A stretch of 64,000 bases of DNA, from positions 4,278,001 through 4,342,000 of the forward strand of contig JAHBZQ010000001.1 of the NCBI GenBank assembly GCA_019635355.1, read 5' to 3'. Shown here one piece after another: positions 52,182 through 61,858 of the stretch. A model generated the notes under the pieces. It was given only the letters and a program-made list of their open reading frames with translations. It did not search any database and was not told where the DNA came from. The position numbers and the translations under genes are program-made. Source of the DNA: Rhizobacter sp. Lineage in GTDB: Bacteria > Pseudomonadota > Gammaproteobacteria > Burkholderiales > Burkholderiaceae_C. Numbering within the stretch: the first letter of the stretch is position 1; every line of letters starts with the position of its first letter.

Positions 52182-53168
52182 TTACTTGGCGGCGAGACCG
52201 AGGCGGTCGATCAGCAGCTTGTCTTTCGCATAGGTCGCGATCGCCCATGCCTTGTACTGCTCGCCCGTGCGGTACCAGGGGTCCTGGTTGAGGGTGGCCA
52301 GCACCTCAGCATGCTTGGGGTCGTCCATCGCCTTCTTGAAGGCGTCGTGCAGCGTCTTCACGACGGCCGGGTCCATGCCCTTGGGGCCGACGAGGCCGTA
52401 AGGCGACTGCGACACGATGCCGTAGCCCAGCTCCTTGGCGGTGGGCACGTTGGGCCAGCGCTTGGTGCGGTTCTCGCCGAAGGTCACGAGCAGGCGCATC
52501 TGGTTGTTGTCGACGAACTTGTCCCAGCCCGACGCATCGCTCGCGGCCATCACGTGGCCCCCGATCAGCGCCTGCATCAGGTCGGCGTTGCCCTTGAAGG
52601 GGATGTGGTTGAGCTGCACGCCGGCCTTGTCGGCCAGCTCTTCCATCAGAAGGTGCGGGCTGGTGCCGATGCCGGTGGAGCCGTAGTCGATCTTGCCCGG
52701 CTGCTTGCGCGCGGCTTCGATGTATTCCTTGAAGGTCTTGTGCGGCGAGTCGCTCTTCACGACGAAGCCGAAGGTGTAGCCGGAGACGCCGATGATGAAG
52801 GTGAAGTCGTTGATCGGGCTCCACTGCACCTTGTTCATGTGCGGGATGCGCAGCATGCCCATCGGGTACTGCGAGATCGTGTAGCCGTCGGGCTTGGCGG
52901 TCATCGCCATCGAGCTGGGGCCGAGCGTGCCGCCGGCACCGGGCTTGTTCTCGATGATGATCTGCTGGCCGAGGTACTTGCTGGCGATCTCGGCGAGCGC
53001 GCGGTGGTGGCGGTCGGTCGAGCCGCCGGCCGGCCACGGCACGATCAGCGTGACGGGCTTGGCGCTCGGAAAGGCTTGCGCTTGGGCAGCGCCAAAGGGG
53101 GCAGCCAGTGCGGCGCCAGCCGTGGCCAGCACGAGAGCGCGTCGCAGACGTTGCATAGAGGTGGTCAT
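52182..53168 (-). CDS. Bug-family periplasmic binding protein
   Basis: Tripartite tricarboxylate transporter-type binding protein of 328 residues. Signal peptide LVLATAGAALAAPFGAAQAQ; mature part FPSAKPVTLIVPWPAGGSTD, then IIIENKPGAGGTLGPSSM and IDYGSTGIGTSPHLLMEELA, all characteristic. Bug proteins bind carboxylates and related acids; TctAB-type membrane partners are not in the window. It begins 31 bases after the acyl-CoA ligase gene, so it may deliver that ligase's acid, for example a dicarboxylate (inference). Confidence 0.93.
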   Translation of the reverse strand: MTTSMQRLRRALVLATAGAALAAPFGAAQAQAFPSAKPVTLIVPWPAGGSTDRHHRALAEIASKYLGQQIIIENKPGAGGTLGPSSMAMTAKPDGYTISQYPMGMLRIPHMNKVQWSPINDFTFIIGVSGYTFGFVVKSDSPHKTFKEYIEAARKQPGKIDYGSTGIGTSPHLLMEELADKAGVQLNHIPFKGNADLMQALIGGHVMAASDASGWDKFVDNNQMRLLVTFGENRTKRWPNVPTAKELGYGIVSQSPYGLVGPKGMDPAVVKTLHDAFKKAMDDPKHAEVLATLNQDPWYRTGEQYKAWAIATYAKDKLLIDRLGLAAK

Positions 53169-53199
53169 CCTGGATGTCTCCGGGTAGAAGTTGAGGGGA

Positions 53200-54876
53200 C
53201 TAACCTTGGGCCGCGTGTCGAGCGGCCTCTTGCTCTTGAAGTTCACGCCACTGCACCTTGCCCGATCCGGACTTGGGCAGCGACTCCACAAATTCCACAA
53301 TGCGCGGGCTCTTGTAAGCCGCCATGTGGTCGTGCGACCAGGAAATGATCTCCTGTTCGCTCACCTTCCCTTTGTATTCTGGCTTGAGAACGACCAAGGC
53401 CTTGACCGTTTCGCCCCGCCGCGCATCGCGCACGCCGATCACGCAGGCCTCGTGGATGGCGGGGTGGTGGTACATCAGCGCTTCCACCTCGGCCGGCCAG
53501 ACCTTGAAGCCGGCCGCGTTGATCATGCGCTTCAGGCGGTCGACCATGAAGAAATAGCCGTCGGCGTCGACCTGCGCCAGGTCGCCGGTGCGCAGGAAGC
53601 GCTTGCCGTCGATCTCGGTGAAGGTCTCCTGCGTGGCCTTGTCGTTGTTCCAGTAGCCGCGCATCACCTGCGGGGCGTGCACCACGATCTCGCCGGTTTC
53701 GCCCACGCCCAGCTCGTGCAGGGTCTCGGGGTCGACCACCCGCGCGTCGACATCGAACACGGGGATGCCCAGGCACTGCTTCTTGGGGCGGTGCGGCGGG
53801 TTGATGTGGGTGGCGGCCAGGGTTTCGCTCATGCCATAGCCTTCGACGTAATCGAGGCCGGTGAGTTCTTTCAACCGGGCAGCGATGGCTTCGGGCATCG
53901 CCGCGCCGCCGCCGCGGATGCCTTGCAGGCTGGACAGGTCGTACTGCGACAGCTTCGGGTTCGACAGGAAGTCGATCATCATGGTCGAGATGACCTGCCA
54001 CACCGTCACCTTGTAGCGCTGCATCAGCTGGGCGGCGGCATCGCGGTCCCAGCGGGGCAGGATGACGATGGTGGCGCCGATGTACATCGGCCCGTTCATG
54101 CTGCCCGACATGCCGGTCACGTGGAAATAGGGCAGCACCGAGAGGAACACCGCGTCCTGCGTGCGGTTGAACCAGTGCACTCCCCCCACCAGCGTGCTCT
54201 GGGTGCTGCGGTGGGTGTGCATGCAGCCCTTGGGGTGGCCGGTGGTGCCCGAGGTGTAGGGCATGACGCAGAGGTCGTCGGGGCCGGCGGTGAGCGGACC
54301 GGGGCGCAGGTTCTTCGCCAGCACCTCGGTCCAGGCGATGCTGCCGGTCTCGGTGAAGGTCTTGCGCGGCTCGGCCACGAAGGGCGGCACCGTGAGGTCG
54401 GTGGGGCGCTTGAGGTAGTCGCTGTAGGTGACGACGATGAGGTGCTTGAGACCACCTTCGCCCACCAAGGGCTGCATCTGCGCATGCAGGTCCTGCGGCA
54501 CGAAGGCGGTGGTGGCGCCGGTGTCCGTGACGTAGTGCTTCAGCTCCTCCGTCATGTTCATCGGGTTCACCGGCACGACGACCGCGTTCGCCCGCAGGAT
54601 GCCGTAGAACGCCAGCACCCATTGCGGGCTGTTCTGCATGTAGAGCAGCACCCGGTCGCCGGCCTTCACGCCGCACACCTGCTGCAGGTAGCCGGCGATG
54701 CGCTCGGCTTCGTCCTTGAACTCGCCGAAGGTGATCGGCGTGTCGTAGAAGACGATGAAGGGCTTGTTCGGGAAGCGTGCGGCCGAGACCTCGGCGTTGT
54801 AGAAGACGCTGGTCTCGGGCAGCGTCAGGTGCTTGGGCAGCCCGGGCGGCCAATGGGCAAGGTGGCGGTCCGACAT
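53200..54876 (-). CDS. Long/medium-chain AMP-binding acyl-CoA ligase
   Basis: Adenylate-forming ligase of 558 residues: P-loop VMPYTSGTTGHPKGCMHTH, EGYGMSETLAATHINPP, hinge VDRLKRMINAAGFKVWPAEV and the terminal Lys in LPKSGSGKVQWREL. It sits in one direction with the phosphotransferase upstream (34 bases) and the Bug binding protein downstream. The counterparts in the pim and lva systems are acid-CoA ligases in the same kind of neighbourhood; the substrate could be a dicarboxylate or hydroxy acid. Confidence 0.92.
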   Translation of the reverse strand: MSDRHLAHWPPGLPKHLTLPETSVFYNAEVSAARFPNKPFIVFYDTPITFGEFKDEAERIAGYLQQVCGVKAGDRVLLYMQNSPQWVLAFYGILRANAVVVPVNPMNMTEELKHYVTDTGATTAFVPQDLHAQMQPLVGEGGLKHLIVVTYSDYLKRPTDLTVPPFVAEPRKTFTETGSIAWTEVLAKNLRPGPLTAGPDDLCVMPYTSGTTGHPKGCMHTHRSTQSTLVGGVHWFNRTQDAVFLSVLPYFHVTGMSGSMNGPMYIGATIVILPRWDRDAAAQLMQRYKVTVWQVISTMMIDFLSNPKLSQYDLSSLQGIRGGGAAMPEAIAARLKELTGLDYVEGYGMSETLAATHINPPHRPKKQCLGIPVFDVDARVVDPETLHELGVGETGEIVVHAPQVMRGYWNNDKATQETFTEIDGKRFLRTGDLAQVDADGYFFMVDRLKRMINAAGFKVWPAEVEALMYHHPAIHEACVIGVRDARRGETVKALVVLKPEYKGKVSEQEIISWSHDHMAAYKSPRIVEFVESLPKSGSGKVQWRELQEQEAARHAAQG

Positions 54877-54910
54877 GGCGGCGCTCTCATCTCAAAAGGG
54901 TTCAGCGAGG

Positions 54911-56002
54911 TTAGCGCGAAGCGTCGATCTCTTGCGCGAGCGCCCACGCCTGCTCCGCCAGCGGGCGGGCACGCTTGCCCGACGCGACGGCATGTTCGCT
55001 TGACGCATTGCCCTGCACCGCGCGGTGCGCGATGCCCTGCAGGATGCCGACGAGTCGGAACATGTTGAACACCATGTAGTAGTTCCACTCGGCGGGCGAC
55101 ACGGCCTTCTTGCGGCCGGTGCGCTCCATGTAGAGCTTCACGTATTCGGCTTCGCTCGGGATGCCCAGCGATTGGATGTCGGCACCGGCCATGCCACGGC
55201 CGCCCTGGCCACCACCCATGCGCCAGGTCATGCAGTGGTAGGCGAAGTCGACCAGCGGGTGGCCGAGCGTCGACAGCTCCCAGTCGAGCACCGCGAGGAT
55301 GCGCGGCTCGGTGGGGTGGAAGATCACGTTGTCGAAGCGGTAGTCGCCATGCACGATGGCCACTTCATCGCCTTGCGGGATGTACTTGGGCAGCCACTCG
55401 ATCAGCTTGTCGGCGGCTTCGATGGTCTCGGTCTCGGCGGCCTTGTACTGCTTGGTCCAGCGGGCGACCTGGCGCTCGATGTAGTTGCCGGGCTTGCCGT
55501 AGTCACCCAGCCCGATGGCGTTGGGGTCGACGCTGTGCAGCGCGGCCATCACGCGGTTCAGCTCGCTGTAGAGCTCACCGCGCTGGGCGTTGTTGTAGTC
55601 GGGCAGCAGCGGGTCCCAGAGGATGCGGCCTTCCACGCAGTCCATGATGTAGAAGGCCGTGCCGATCACCGACGGGTCTTCGCACAAGGCGTAGGCCTTG
55701 GCCACGGGCACATCGGTCTTCGCGAGCGCGCTGATGACCTTGTATTCACGGTCGACCGCGTGGGCCGAAGGCAGCAGCACGCCGGGCGGCTTGCGGCGCA
55801 TCACATAGCTCTTGCCGCCGGCCGTCAGCTTGAAGGTCGGGTTGGATTGCCCGCCCTTGAACTGCTCGACGTGCAGGTCGCCGCTGAAGCCGGCCACGTG
55901 CTGGCGCATGTAGGCATCGAGCTTCTGCACGTCGAACGCGTGCTGCGGGGCGACCGCTTTGGTACCGCTGAACTGGAGGGCCGACGTGTCTTTGCTGGTC
56001 AT
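54911..56002 (-). CDS. APH-fold phosphotransferase, ACAD10/11 N-domain type
   Basis: Kinase-fold protein of 363 residues similar to the N-terminal domain of ACAD10/11 and to LvaA of Pseudomonas. The nucleotide-side motif is VMRRKPPGVLLPSAHAVDRE. The catalytic loop HGDYRFDNVIFHP and metal Asp in VLDWELSTLGHPLVDFAY are intact. ACAD10/11 and LvaA kinases phosphorylate the 4-hydroxyl of a 4-hydroxyacyl-CoA. Its neighbours (ligase, SDR, thiolase) fit that use, and the window also has an ACAD11-like dehydrogenase. Function is inferred from family. Confidence 0.88.
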   Translation of the reverse strand: MTSKDTSALQFSGTKAVAPQHAFDVQKLDAYMRQHVAGFSGDLHVEQFKGGQSNPTFKLTAGGKSYVMRRKPPGVLLPSAHAVDREYKVISALAKTDVPVAKAYALCEDPSVIGTAFYIMDCVEGRILWDPLLPDYNNAQRGELYSELNRVMAALHSVDPNAIGLGDYGKPGNYIERQVARWTKQYKAAETETIEAADKLIEWLPKYIPQGDEVAIVHGDYRFDNVIFHPTEPRILAVLDWELSTLGHPLVDFAYHCMTWRMGGGQGGRGMAGADIQSLGIPSEAEYVKLYMERTGRKKAVSPAEWNYYMVFNMFRLVGILQGIAHRAVQGNASSEHAVASGKRARPLAEQAWALAQEIDASR

Positions 56003-56135
56003 GACAGCACCCCGATCGTCGAGTACGCCGATCGACCCTCCGAGAGGGTCGGGCCTTGCTTGGGGCGGCCCGGCGCGGCGGCCCGGGTGCAGTAAATCGA
56101 TGGCGTCATGGCTGTCTGTCGTCTTGTCATGTGGC

Positions 56136-56154
56136 CCTGAACGAGGCGTTCAGG
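56136..56154 (-). terminator. Hairpin overlapping the SDR stop codon
   Basis: CCTGAACG (56136-56143) pairs with CGTTCAGG (56147-56154) around a 3-base loop, straddling the stop codon of the minus-strand SDR gene. No T-run. A second 7-base hairpin, GACCCTC/GAGGGTC, lies further downstream (56034-56050). These may lower readthrough into the phosphotransferase gene. Confidence 0.35.
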
Positions 56155-56923
56155 TGATGATGCTGCCGCCATCGACCGGCAATGCGTGCCCGGTGATGTG
56201 GCGCGAGGCCTCGCTTGCGAGGAACACGACCGGTCCCTTCAAGTCTTCTTCGCCTCCCAGGCGATGCAGCGGTGCGCGTGCGACGACGCTGTCACCGATC
56301 TTGTCGAGCAGGCCGTGGGTCATCTTCGTCGGGAAGAAACCCGGGCACAGCGCGTTGACGTTGATGTTGTACTGGCCCCATTCCGAGGCCAGCGCACGCA
56401 CCATGTTGACCGAGGCGGCCTTCGAGGTGTTGTACGCGACCATGGTGACGCCGGGGCTGTTGCCCTTCAATCCGGCGACCGAGGCGATGTTGATGACCTT
56501 GCCCGACTTGCGCGGGATCATCGCGCGCTTGCCGACCTCACGCGTCAGGAAGAAGGGCGCGTTGACGTTCAGGTTCATCACCTTGTGCCAGGCCTCGTCG
56601 GGGTAGTCCTCGGCGGGCGTGGCCCAGTTGGCGCCGGCGTTGTTGACCAGGATGTCGATCTGGCCGTAGGCGGCGAGTGCCTGGTCGACGAGGCCGGGGA
56701 TCTGGTCGAACTTCGACAGGTCGTTGGCGATGACCTGGGCTTCGATGCCCATTGTCTTCAAGTGCGCCTGCGCTTGCGCGAGTTCATCGGCCTTGCGCGC
56801 GGTGAGGATGAGCTTGGCGCCCGCCTCGCCGAGCGCCTCGGCGGCTTGCAGGCCGAGGCCTCGCGAGCCGCCGGTGACCAGCGCGACCTTGCCCTTCAGG
56901 CTGAACAGGTCCTGGACCGACAT
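56150..56923 (-). CDS. SDR family oxidoreductase
   Basis: Short-chain dehydrogenase of 257 residues: cofactor loop TGGSRGLG, NNAGANWATPAEDY, catalytic YNTSKAAS and the GHALPVDGGSII end. The TARK after beta-2 suggests NADP(H). Its ATG directly follows the thiolase stop codon (TAAATG), so it belongs to the operon FadB-like - thiolase - SDR. It may oxidise a hydroxyacyl or alcohol intermediate (comparable to LvaD in the lva pathway), but specificity is not shown. Confidence 0.9.
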   Translation of the reverse strand: MSVQDLFSLKGKVALVTGGSRGLGLQAAEALGEAGAKLILTARKADELAQAQAHLKTMGIEAQVIANDLSKFDQIPGLVDQALAAYGQIDILVNNAGANWATPAEDYPDEAWHKVMNLNVNAPFFLTREVGKRAMIPRKSGKVINIASVAGLKGNSPGVTMVAYNTSKAASVNMVRALASEWGQYNINVNALCPGFFPTKMTHGLLDKIGDSVVARAPLHRLGGEEDLKGPVVFLASEASRHITGHALPVDGGSIIT

Positions 56924-58102
56924 TTAGACGACTTCGAACAGGCCCGCTGCGCCCTGGCCGCCGCCGATGCACATCGTGACCACGACGTACTTGGCACCGC
57001 GGCGCTTGCCTTCGATCAGCGCATGGCCGGTCAGGCGCGAGCCGGTCACGCCGTAGGGGTGACCCACGGCGATGGCGCCGCCGTTGACGTTCAGGCGGTC
57101 GTCAGGGATGTCCAGCTTGTCGCGGCTGTAGATCACTTGGCAGGCAAAGGCTTCGTTCAGCTCCCACAGGCCGATGTCGTCGATCTTGAGGCCGGTCTGC
57201 TTCAGCAGCTTGGGGATGGCGAACACCGGGCCGATGCCCATTTCATCGGGCTCGCAGCCGGCGACCGCGAAGCCGCGGAAGATGCCCATCGGCTTGATGC
57301 CGCGCTTCTCGGCGAGCTTGCTGTTCATCAGCACGCAGGCCGACGAGCCGTCGGAGAACTGGCTCGCGTTGCCGGCCGTCACCACGCCACCCGGCAGGGC
57401 CGCGCGGATCTTCGCCACGCCTTCCAGCGTGGTGTCGGGGCGGATGCCTTCGTCGGCGGCGATCGTCACTTCCTTCGTCGTCAGGCGGCCGGTGGCCTTG
57501 TCGACGACGCCCATGATGGTGGTCATCGGGGCGATCTCGTCCTTGAACTTGCCGGCTTCGAGGGCGGCGGCGGCACGCAGCTGGCTGCGCACGCCGTATT
57601 CGTCCTGCGATTCCTTCGAGATGTTGTAGCGCTTGGCCACCATCTCGGCGGTCTGCAGCATGCTCCAGTAGATCTCGGGCTTCTTCTCCAGCATGGCCGG
57701 GTCGGCGCGCATGTGGCGGTTGGTCTCGTTCTGCACGCACGAGATCGACTCCACGCCGCCGCCGATGGCGACCTGCACACCGTCGACGATGATGCTGTGA
57801 GCTGCCATCGCGATGGCCTGCAGGCCCGACGAGCAGAAGCGGTTGATGGTGACACCCGCGGTGGTGACGGGCAGGCCGGCACGCAGGGCGGCCACGCGGG
57901 CGATGTTGCCGCCGGTTGTGCCTTCGGACAGCGAGCCGCCGAGGAACACGTCCTCGATTTCAGCGGGGTCGAGGCCCGAGCGCTTGACGGCGTGCTCGAT
58001 CGAGTGGGCGGCGAGCGTGGCGCCGTAGGTCATGTTGAAAGCACCCTTCCAGCTCTTGGCGAGGCCAGTACGGGCGGTGGAGACGATGACGGCTTCGGTC
58101 AT
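56924..58102 (-). CDS. Acetyl-CoA acyltransferase (thiolase)
   Basis: Thiolase of 392 residues cleaving 3-ketoacyl-CoA with CoA. The nucleophilic Cys is in INRFCSSGLQAIAM, the histidine in VGHPYGVTGSR, and the second catalytic Cys in TMCIGGGQGAAGLF. Length is normal. It lies 44 bases after the FadB-like gene and is coupled to the SDR gene. Together with the FadB-like protein it completes the last three steps of a beta-oxidation cycle. Confidence 0.95.
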   Translation of the reverse strand: MTEAVIVSTARTGLAKSWKGAFNMTYGATLAAHSIEHAVKRSGLDPAEIEDVFLGGSLSEGTTGGNIARVAALRAGLPVTTAGVTINRFCSSGLQAIAMAAHSIIVDGVQVAIGGGVESISCVQNETNRHMRADPAMLEKKPEIYWSMLQTAEMVAKRYNISKESQDEYGVRSQLRAAAALEAGKFKDEIAPMTTIMGVVDKATGRLTTKEVTIAADEGIRPDTTLEGVAKIRAALPGGVVTAGNASQFSDGSSACVLMNSKLAEKRGIKPMGIFRGFAVAGCEPDEMGIGPVFAIPKLLKQTGLKIDDIGLWELNEAFACQVIYSRDKLDIPDDRLNVNGGAIAVGHPYGVTGSRLTGHALIEGKRRGAKYVVVTMCIGGGQGAAGLFEVV

Positions 58103-58146
58103 GATGATTCCTTGTCTTGTGTGAGTTCTGGTCGCGGCTTGTTGGC

Positions 58147-60255
58147 TCAGCTGAAGGTCTTGCCTTCTTCGGCGAGCTTCACCAGCAGCGGGGCCGGTTC
58201 CCAGAACTTGGCGTCGGCACCCGGCTCGGCCGCGATGCGGCGCAGAGCACGCACCACGTTGGCCAGGCCCACGGTGTCGGCATAGAGCATCGGGCCGCCG
58301 CGGTGCGCGGGGAAGCCGTAGCCGTTGAGGTAGACCACGTCGATGTCGGACGCACGGGCGGCGATGCCTTCCTCGACGATGCGGGCGCCTTCGTTGACCA
58401 TCGCGTAGATGCAGCGCTCGATGATCTCTTCATCGCTGACCTTGCGCGCGACCATGCCGCGTTCCTTGCGGAAGTCTTCGATGATCTTGTCGACGGCCGG
58501 GTCGGGGATCGCGTCGCGCTTGCCCGGCTCGTACTTGTAGAAGCCCGCGCCCGTCTTCTGGCCGAAGCGGCCGGCTTCGGCCAGGCGGTCGGCGACGATG
58601 GGGATGTAGGCCTCGGGGTTGGCTTCCTTGCGGCGCTTGCGGCCGGCGTAGCCGATGTCGAGGCCAGCCAGGTCGCCCATGCGGTAGATGCCCATCGCCA
58701 GGCCGAACTTCTCGAGCGCCTTGTCGATCTGCTGCGGCGAGGCACCGGCGTTGAGCGCCTCGTTGGCGGCAGCGCCGTAGCGGGCCACGATGCGGTTGCC
58801 GATGAAGCCGTCGCACACGCCCGACACGACCGGCATCTTCTTGATCTTCTTCGCGAGTGCCATCGAGGTGGCCAGCACGTCCTTGGCGGTCTTCTCGCCG
58901 CGCACCACTTCCAGCAGGCGCATCACGTTGGCCGGGCTGAAGAAGTGCAGGCCCACCACGTCTTGTGGGCGCTTGGTGAACTGGGCGATCTTGTCGAGGT
59001 TGAGCGCCGAGGTGTTGGACGCCAGGATCGCGCCGGGCTTGCACACCTCGTCGAGCGTCTTGAAGACCTGCTCCTTGACTTCCATGCTCTCGAACACGGC
59101 CTCGATCACGAGGTCGACGTCCTTGAAGCCGTCATACGTGAGCGTCGGCGTGATGAGGGCCATGCGCTCCTCGATCTGTGCGGGCGTGATCTTGCCCTTC
59201 TTGGCCGAGTTCTCGTAGTTGGTGCGGATGGTCTTGAGGCCCTTGTCGAGCGCCTCTTGCTTCATCTCGAGCAGCACCACGGGGATGCCAACGTTGATGA
59301 AGTTCATGGTGATGCCCACGCCCATCGTGCCGGCGCCGATCATGCCGACCTTCTTGATGTCGCGCAGCTTGGTGTCTTCCGGCACGTCGGGAATCTTGGC
59401 TGCGGCGCGCTCGGCGTTGAAGATGTGGCGCAGTGCGCGCGACTCGTTGGTGAGCATCAGCGCCTGGAACAGCTCGCGCTCGTACTTCAGGCCTTCGTCG
59501 AAGGGCTTGCTGGTGGCGGCGGCCACGGCTTCCACGCACTTGAGCGGCGCGGGGAAGTTCTTCGAAGTGGCGCCGACGGTGTTGCGGGCGAACTGCAGGA
59601 AGGCTTCGGTGCCGGGGGCCACGGGCTTGACCTTCAGGTCGCGGGCGCGCTTGAGCGGCAGCTTGTCGGCCACGGCCTTCTCGGCGAACTTGATGGCGCC
59701 GTCGAGCAGGTCGCCGTCGACGATGGCGTCGACCAGCGGCGAACCTTCGAACTTCTTGGCCGGCACCGGAGCGCCGGAGACGATCATGTTCAGCGCGGCT
59801 TCGAGGCCGATCAGGCGCGGCAGGCGCTGCGTGCCGCCAGCACCGGGCAAGAGGCCGAGCTTGACTTCGGGCAGGCCGAGGTTGGCGTCGCCCTTGGCGA
59901 CGCGGAAGTGCGCGCCCATCGCGAGCTCGAGGCCACCGCCGAGGGCCATGCCGCCGATCGCGGCGACCACGGGCTTGGGCGAGTTCTCCAGGGCCTTGAT
60001 CACGTCGGGCAGGTTGGGCGACTTGCCGGCGTTGGCGGTGCCGAACTCCTTGACGTCAGCGCCACCCGAGAAGGCGCGGTCGCTGCCGATCAGCACGACG
60101 GCGCTGACCTTCGGGTCGGCGAGGGCCTTGTCGAGGCCGCTGATGATGCCGCTGCGCAGCGCATACCCCAAGCCGTTGACCGGCGGGTTGTTCAGCGTGA
60201 CCACGGCCACCGAGCCGCGAACGTCGTACTGGGTGGAGGTCGGTTGATTGCTCAT
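58147..60255 (-). CDS. FadB/FadJ-like enoyl-CoA hydratase/3-hydroxyacyl-CoA dehydrogenase
   Basis: Bifunctional protein of 702 residues. The N-terminal crotonase domain has FSGGADVKEFG and LGLPEVKLGLLPGAGGTQRL, with the catalytic Glu present, so the hydratase should be active. The central NAD domain starts KVGMIGAGTMGVGITMNFIN and carries HFFSPANVMRLLEVV with the catalytic His. Two C-terminal 3HCDH domains follow. ATG 60255 is chosen: the crotonase homology begins there, and the frame upstream crosses a promoter-like region. It is divergent from the dehydrogenase pair, matching PimF opposite or near PimC/PimD in pim-type clusters. Confidence 0.95.
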   Translation of the reverse strand: MSNQPTSTQYDVRGSVAVVTLNNPPVNGLGYALRSGIISGLDKALADPKVSAVVLIGSDRAFSGGADVKEFGTANAGKSPNLPDVIKALENSPKPVVAAIGGMALGGGLELAMGAHFRVAKGDANLGLPEVKLGLLPGAGGTQRLPRLIGLEAALNMIVSGAPVPAKKFEGSPLVDAIVDGDLLDGAIKFAEKAVADKLPLKRARDLKVKPVAPGTEAFLQFARNTVGATSKNFPAPLKCVEAVAAATSKPFDEGLKYERELFQALMLTNESRALRHIFNAERAAAKIPDVPEDTKLRDIKKVGMIGAGTMGVGITMNFINVGIPVVLLEMKQEALDKGLKTIRTNYENSAKKGKITPAQIEERMALITPTLTYDGFKDVDLVIEAVFESMEVKEQVFKTLDEVCKPGAILASNTSALNLDKIAQFTKRPQDVVGLHFFSPANVMRLLEVVRGEKTAKDVLATSMALAKKIKKMPVVSGVCDGFIGNRIVARYGAAANEALNAGASPQQIDKALEKFGLAMGIYRMGDLAGLDIGYAGRKRRKEANPEAYIPIVADRLAEAGRFGQKTGAGFYKYEPGKRDAIPDPAVDKIIEDFRKERGMVARKVSDEEIIERCIYAMVNEGARIVEEGIAARASDIDVVYLNGYGFPAHRGGPMLYADTVGLANVVRALRRIAAEPGADAKFWEPAPLLVKLAEEGKTFS

Positions 60256-60349
60256 TGGGATTGGCTCCTGAAAGGCACGGGAGGGACAGCGAGGGCCGCA
60301 CGGCGCTCCCGCCGGGAGAAACCGTGCGGGCAGGTCATGCGTGGTTTGA

Positions 60350-60373
60350 TGTTCCGCAATGCAGAACATTATT
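60350..60373 (-). promoter_or_regulatory. FadB-side -10 box with operator-like palindrome
   Basis: Minus strand AATAAT (60373-60368) matches five of six -10 positions. One base beyond it lies TTCCGCAATGCAGAA (60352-60366 on plus), part of a 19-base near-palindrome TGTTCCGCAATGCAGAACA (60350-60368). No good -35 is visible. The location at the transcription start suits a repressor. Confidence 0.55.
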
Positions 60374-60520
60374 TTGCAAAGGCGACCATCGTAGCCGCTG
60401 AGGGGCTGCCTGTAAACAAGGTGATTCCCGACCGAAGTTGACCGCGTTACCCGGGGTTGTCGCCCGCGTGACAGGGTTTAGGATGGGTTGCAGGCAATGT
60501 CGTTGGTAGAAGTTCCAATT

Positions 60521-60555
60521 TATACTTCAGCGTTTTGCGATGCAGAATCTGCATC
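60521..60555 (+). promoter_or_regulatory. Dehydrogenase-side -10 box with operator-like palindrome
   Basis: TATACT (60521-60526) is a likely -10. TTTTGCGATGCAGAA (60533-60547), similar to the other copy, lies 6 bases downstream and overlaps a perfect 17-base palindrome GATGCAGAATCTGCATC (60539-60555). Confidence 0.55.
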
Positions 60556-60602
60556 CATTTTCTTGATCATCCGCAATACGGCTCAGCCGCAGGAGACTTT
60601 CC

Positions 60603-61823
<1,221 letters not shown>

Positions 61824-61858
61824 TCGAAGCCAGTCACACAGAACACGAAGGAATCACC

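Larger units (their letters stand above)
60256..60602. other. Divergent control region of the beta-oxidation genes
   Basis: A 347-base region without a gene between the FadB-like and dehydrogenase genes. It holds a promoter in each direction and two copies of a 15-base operator-like motif, listed separately. Confidence 0.7.
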
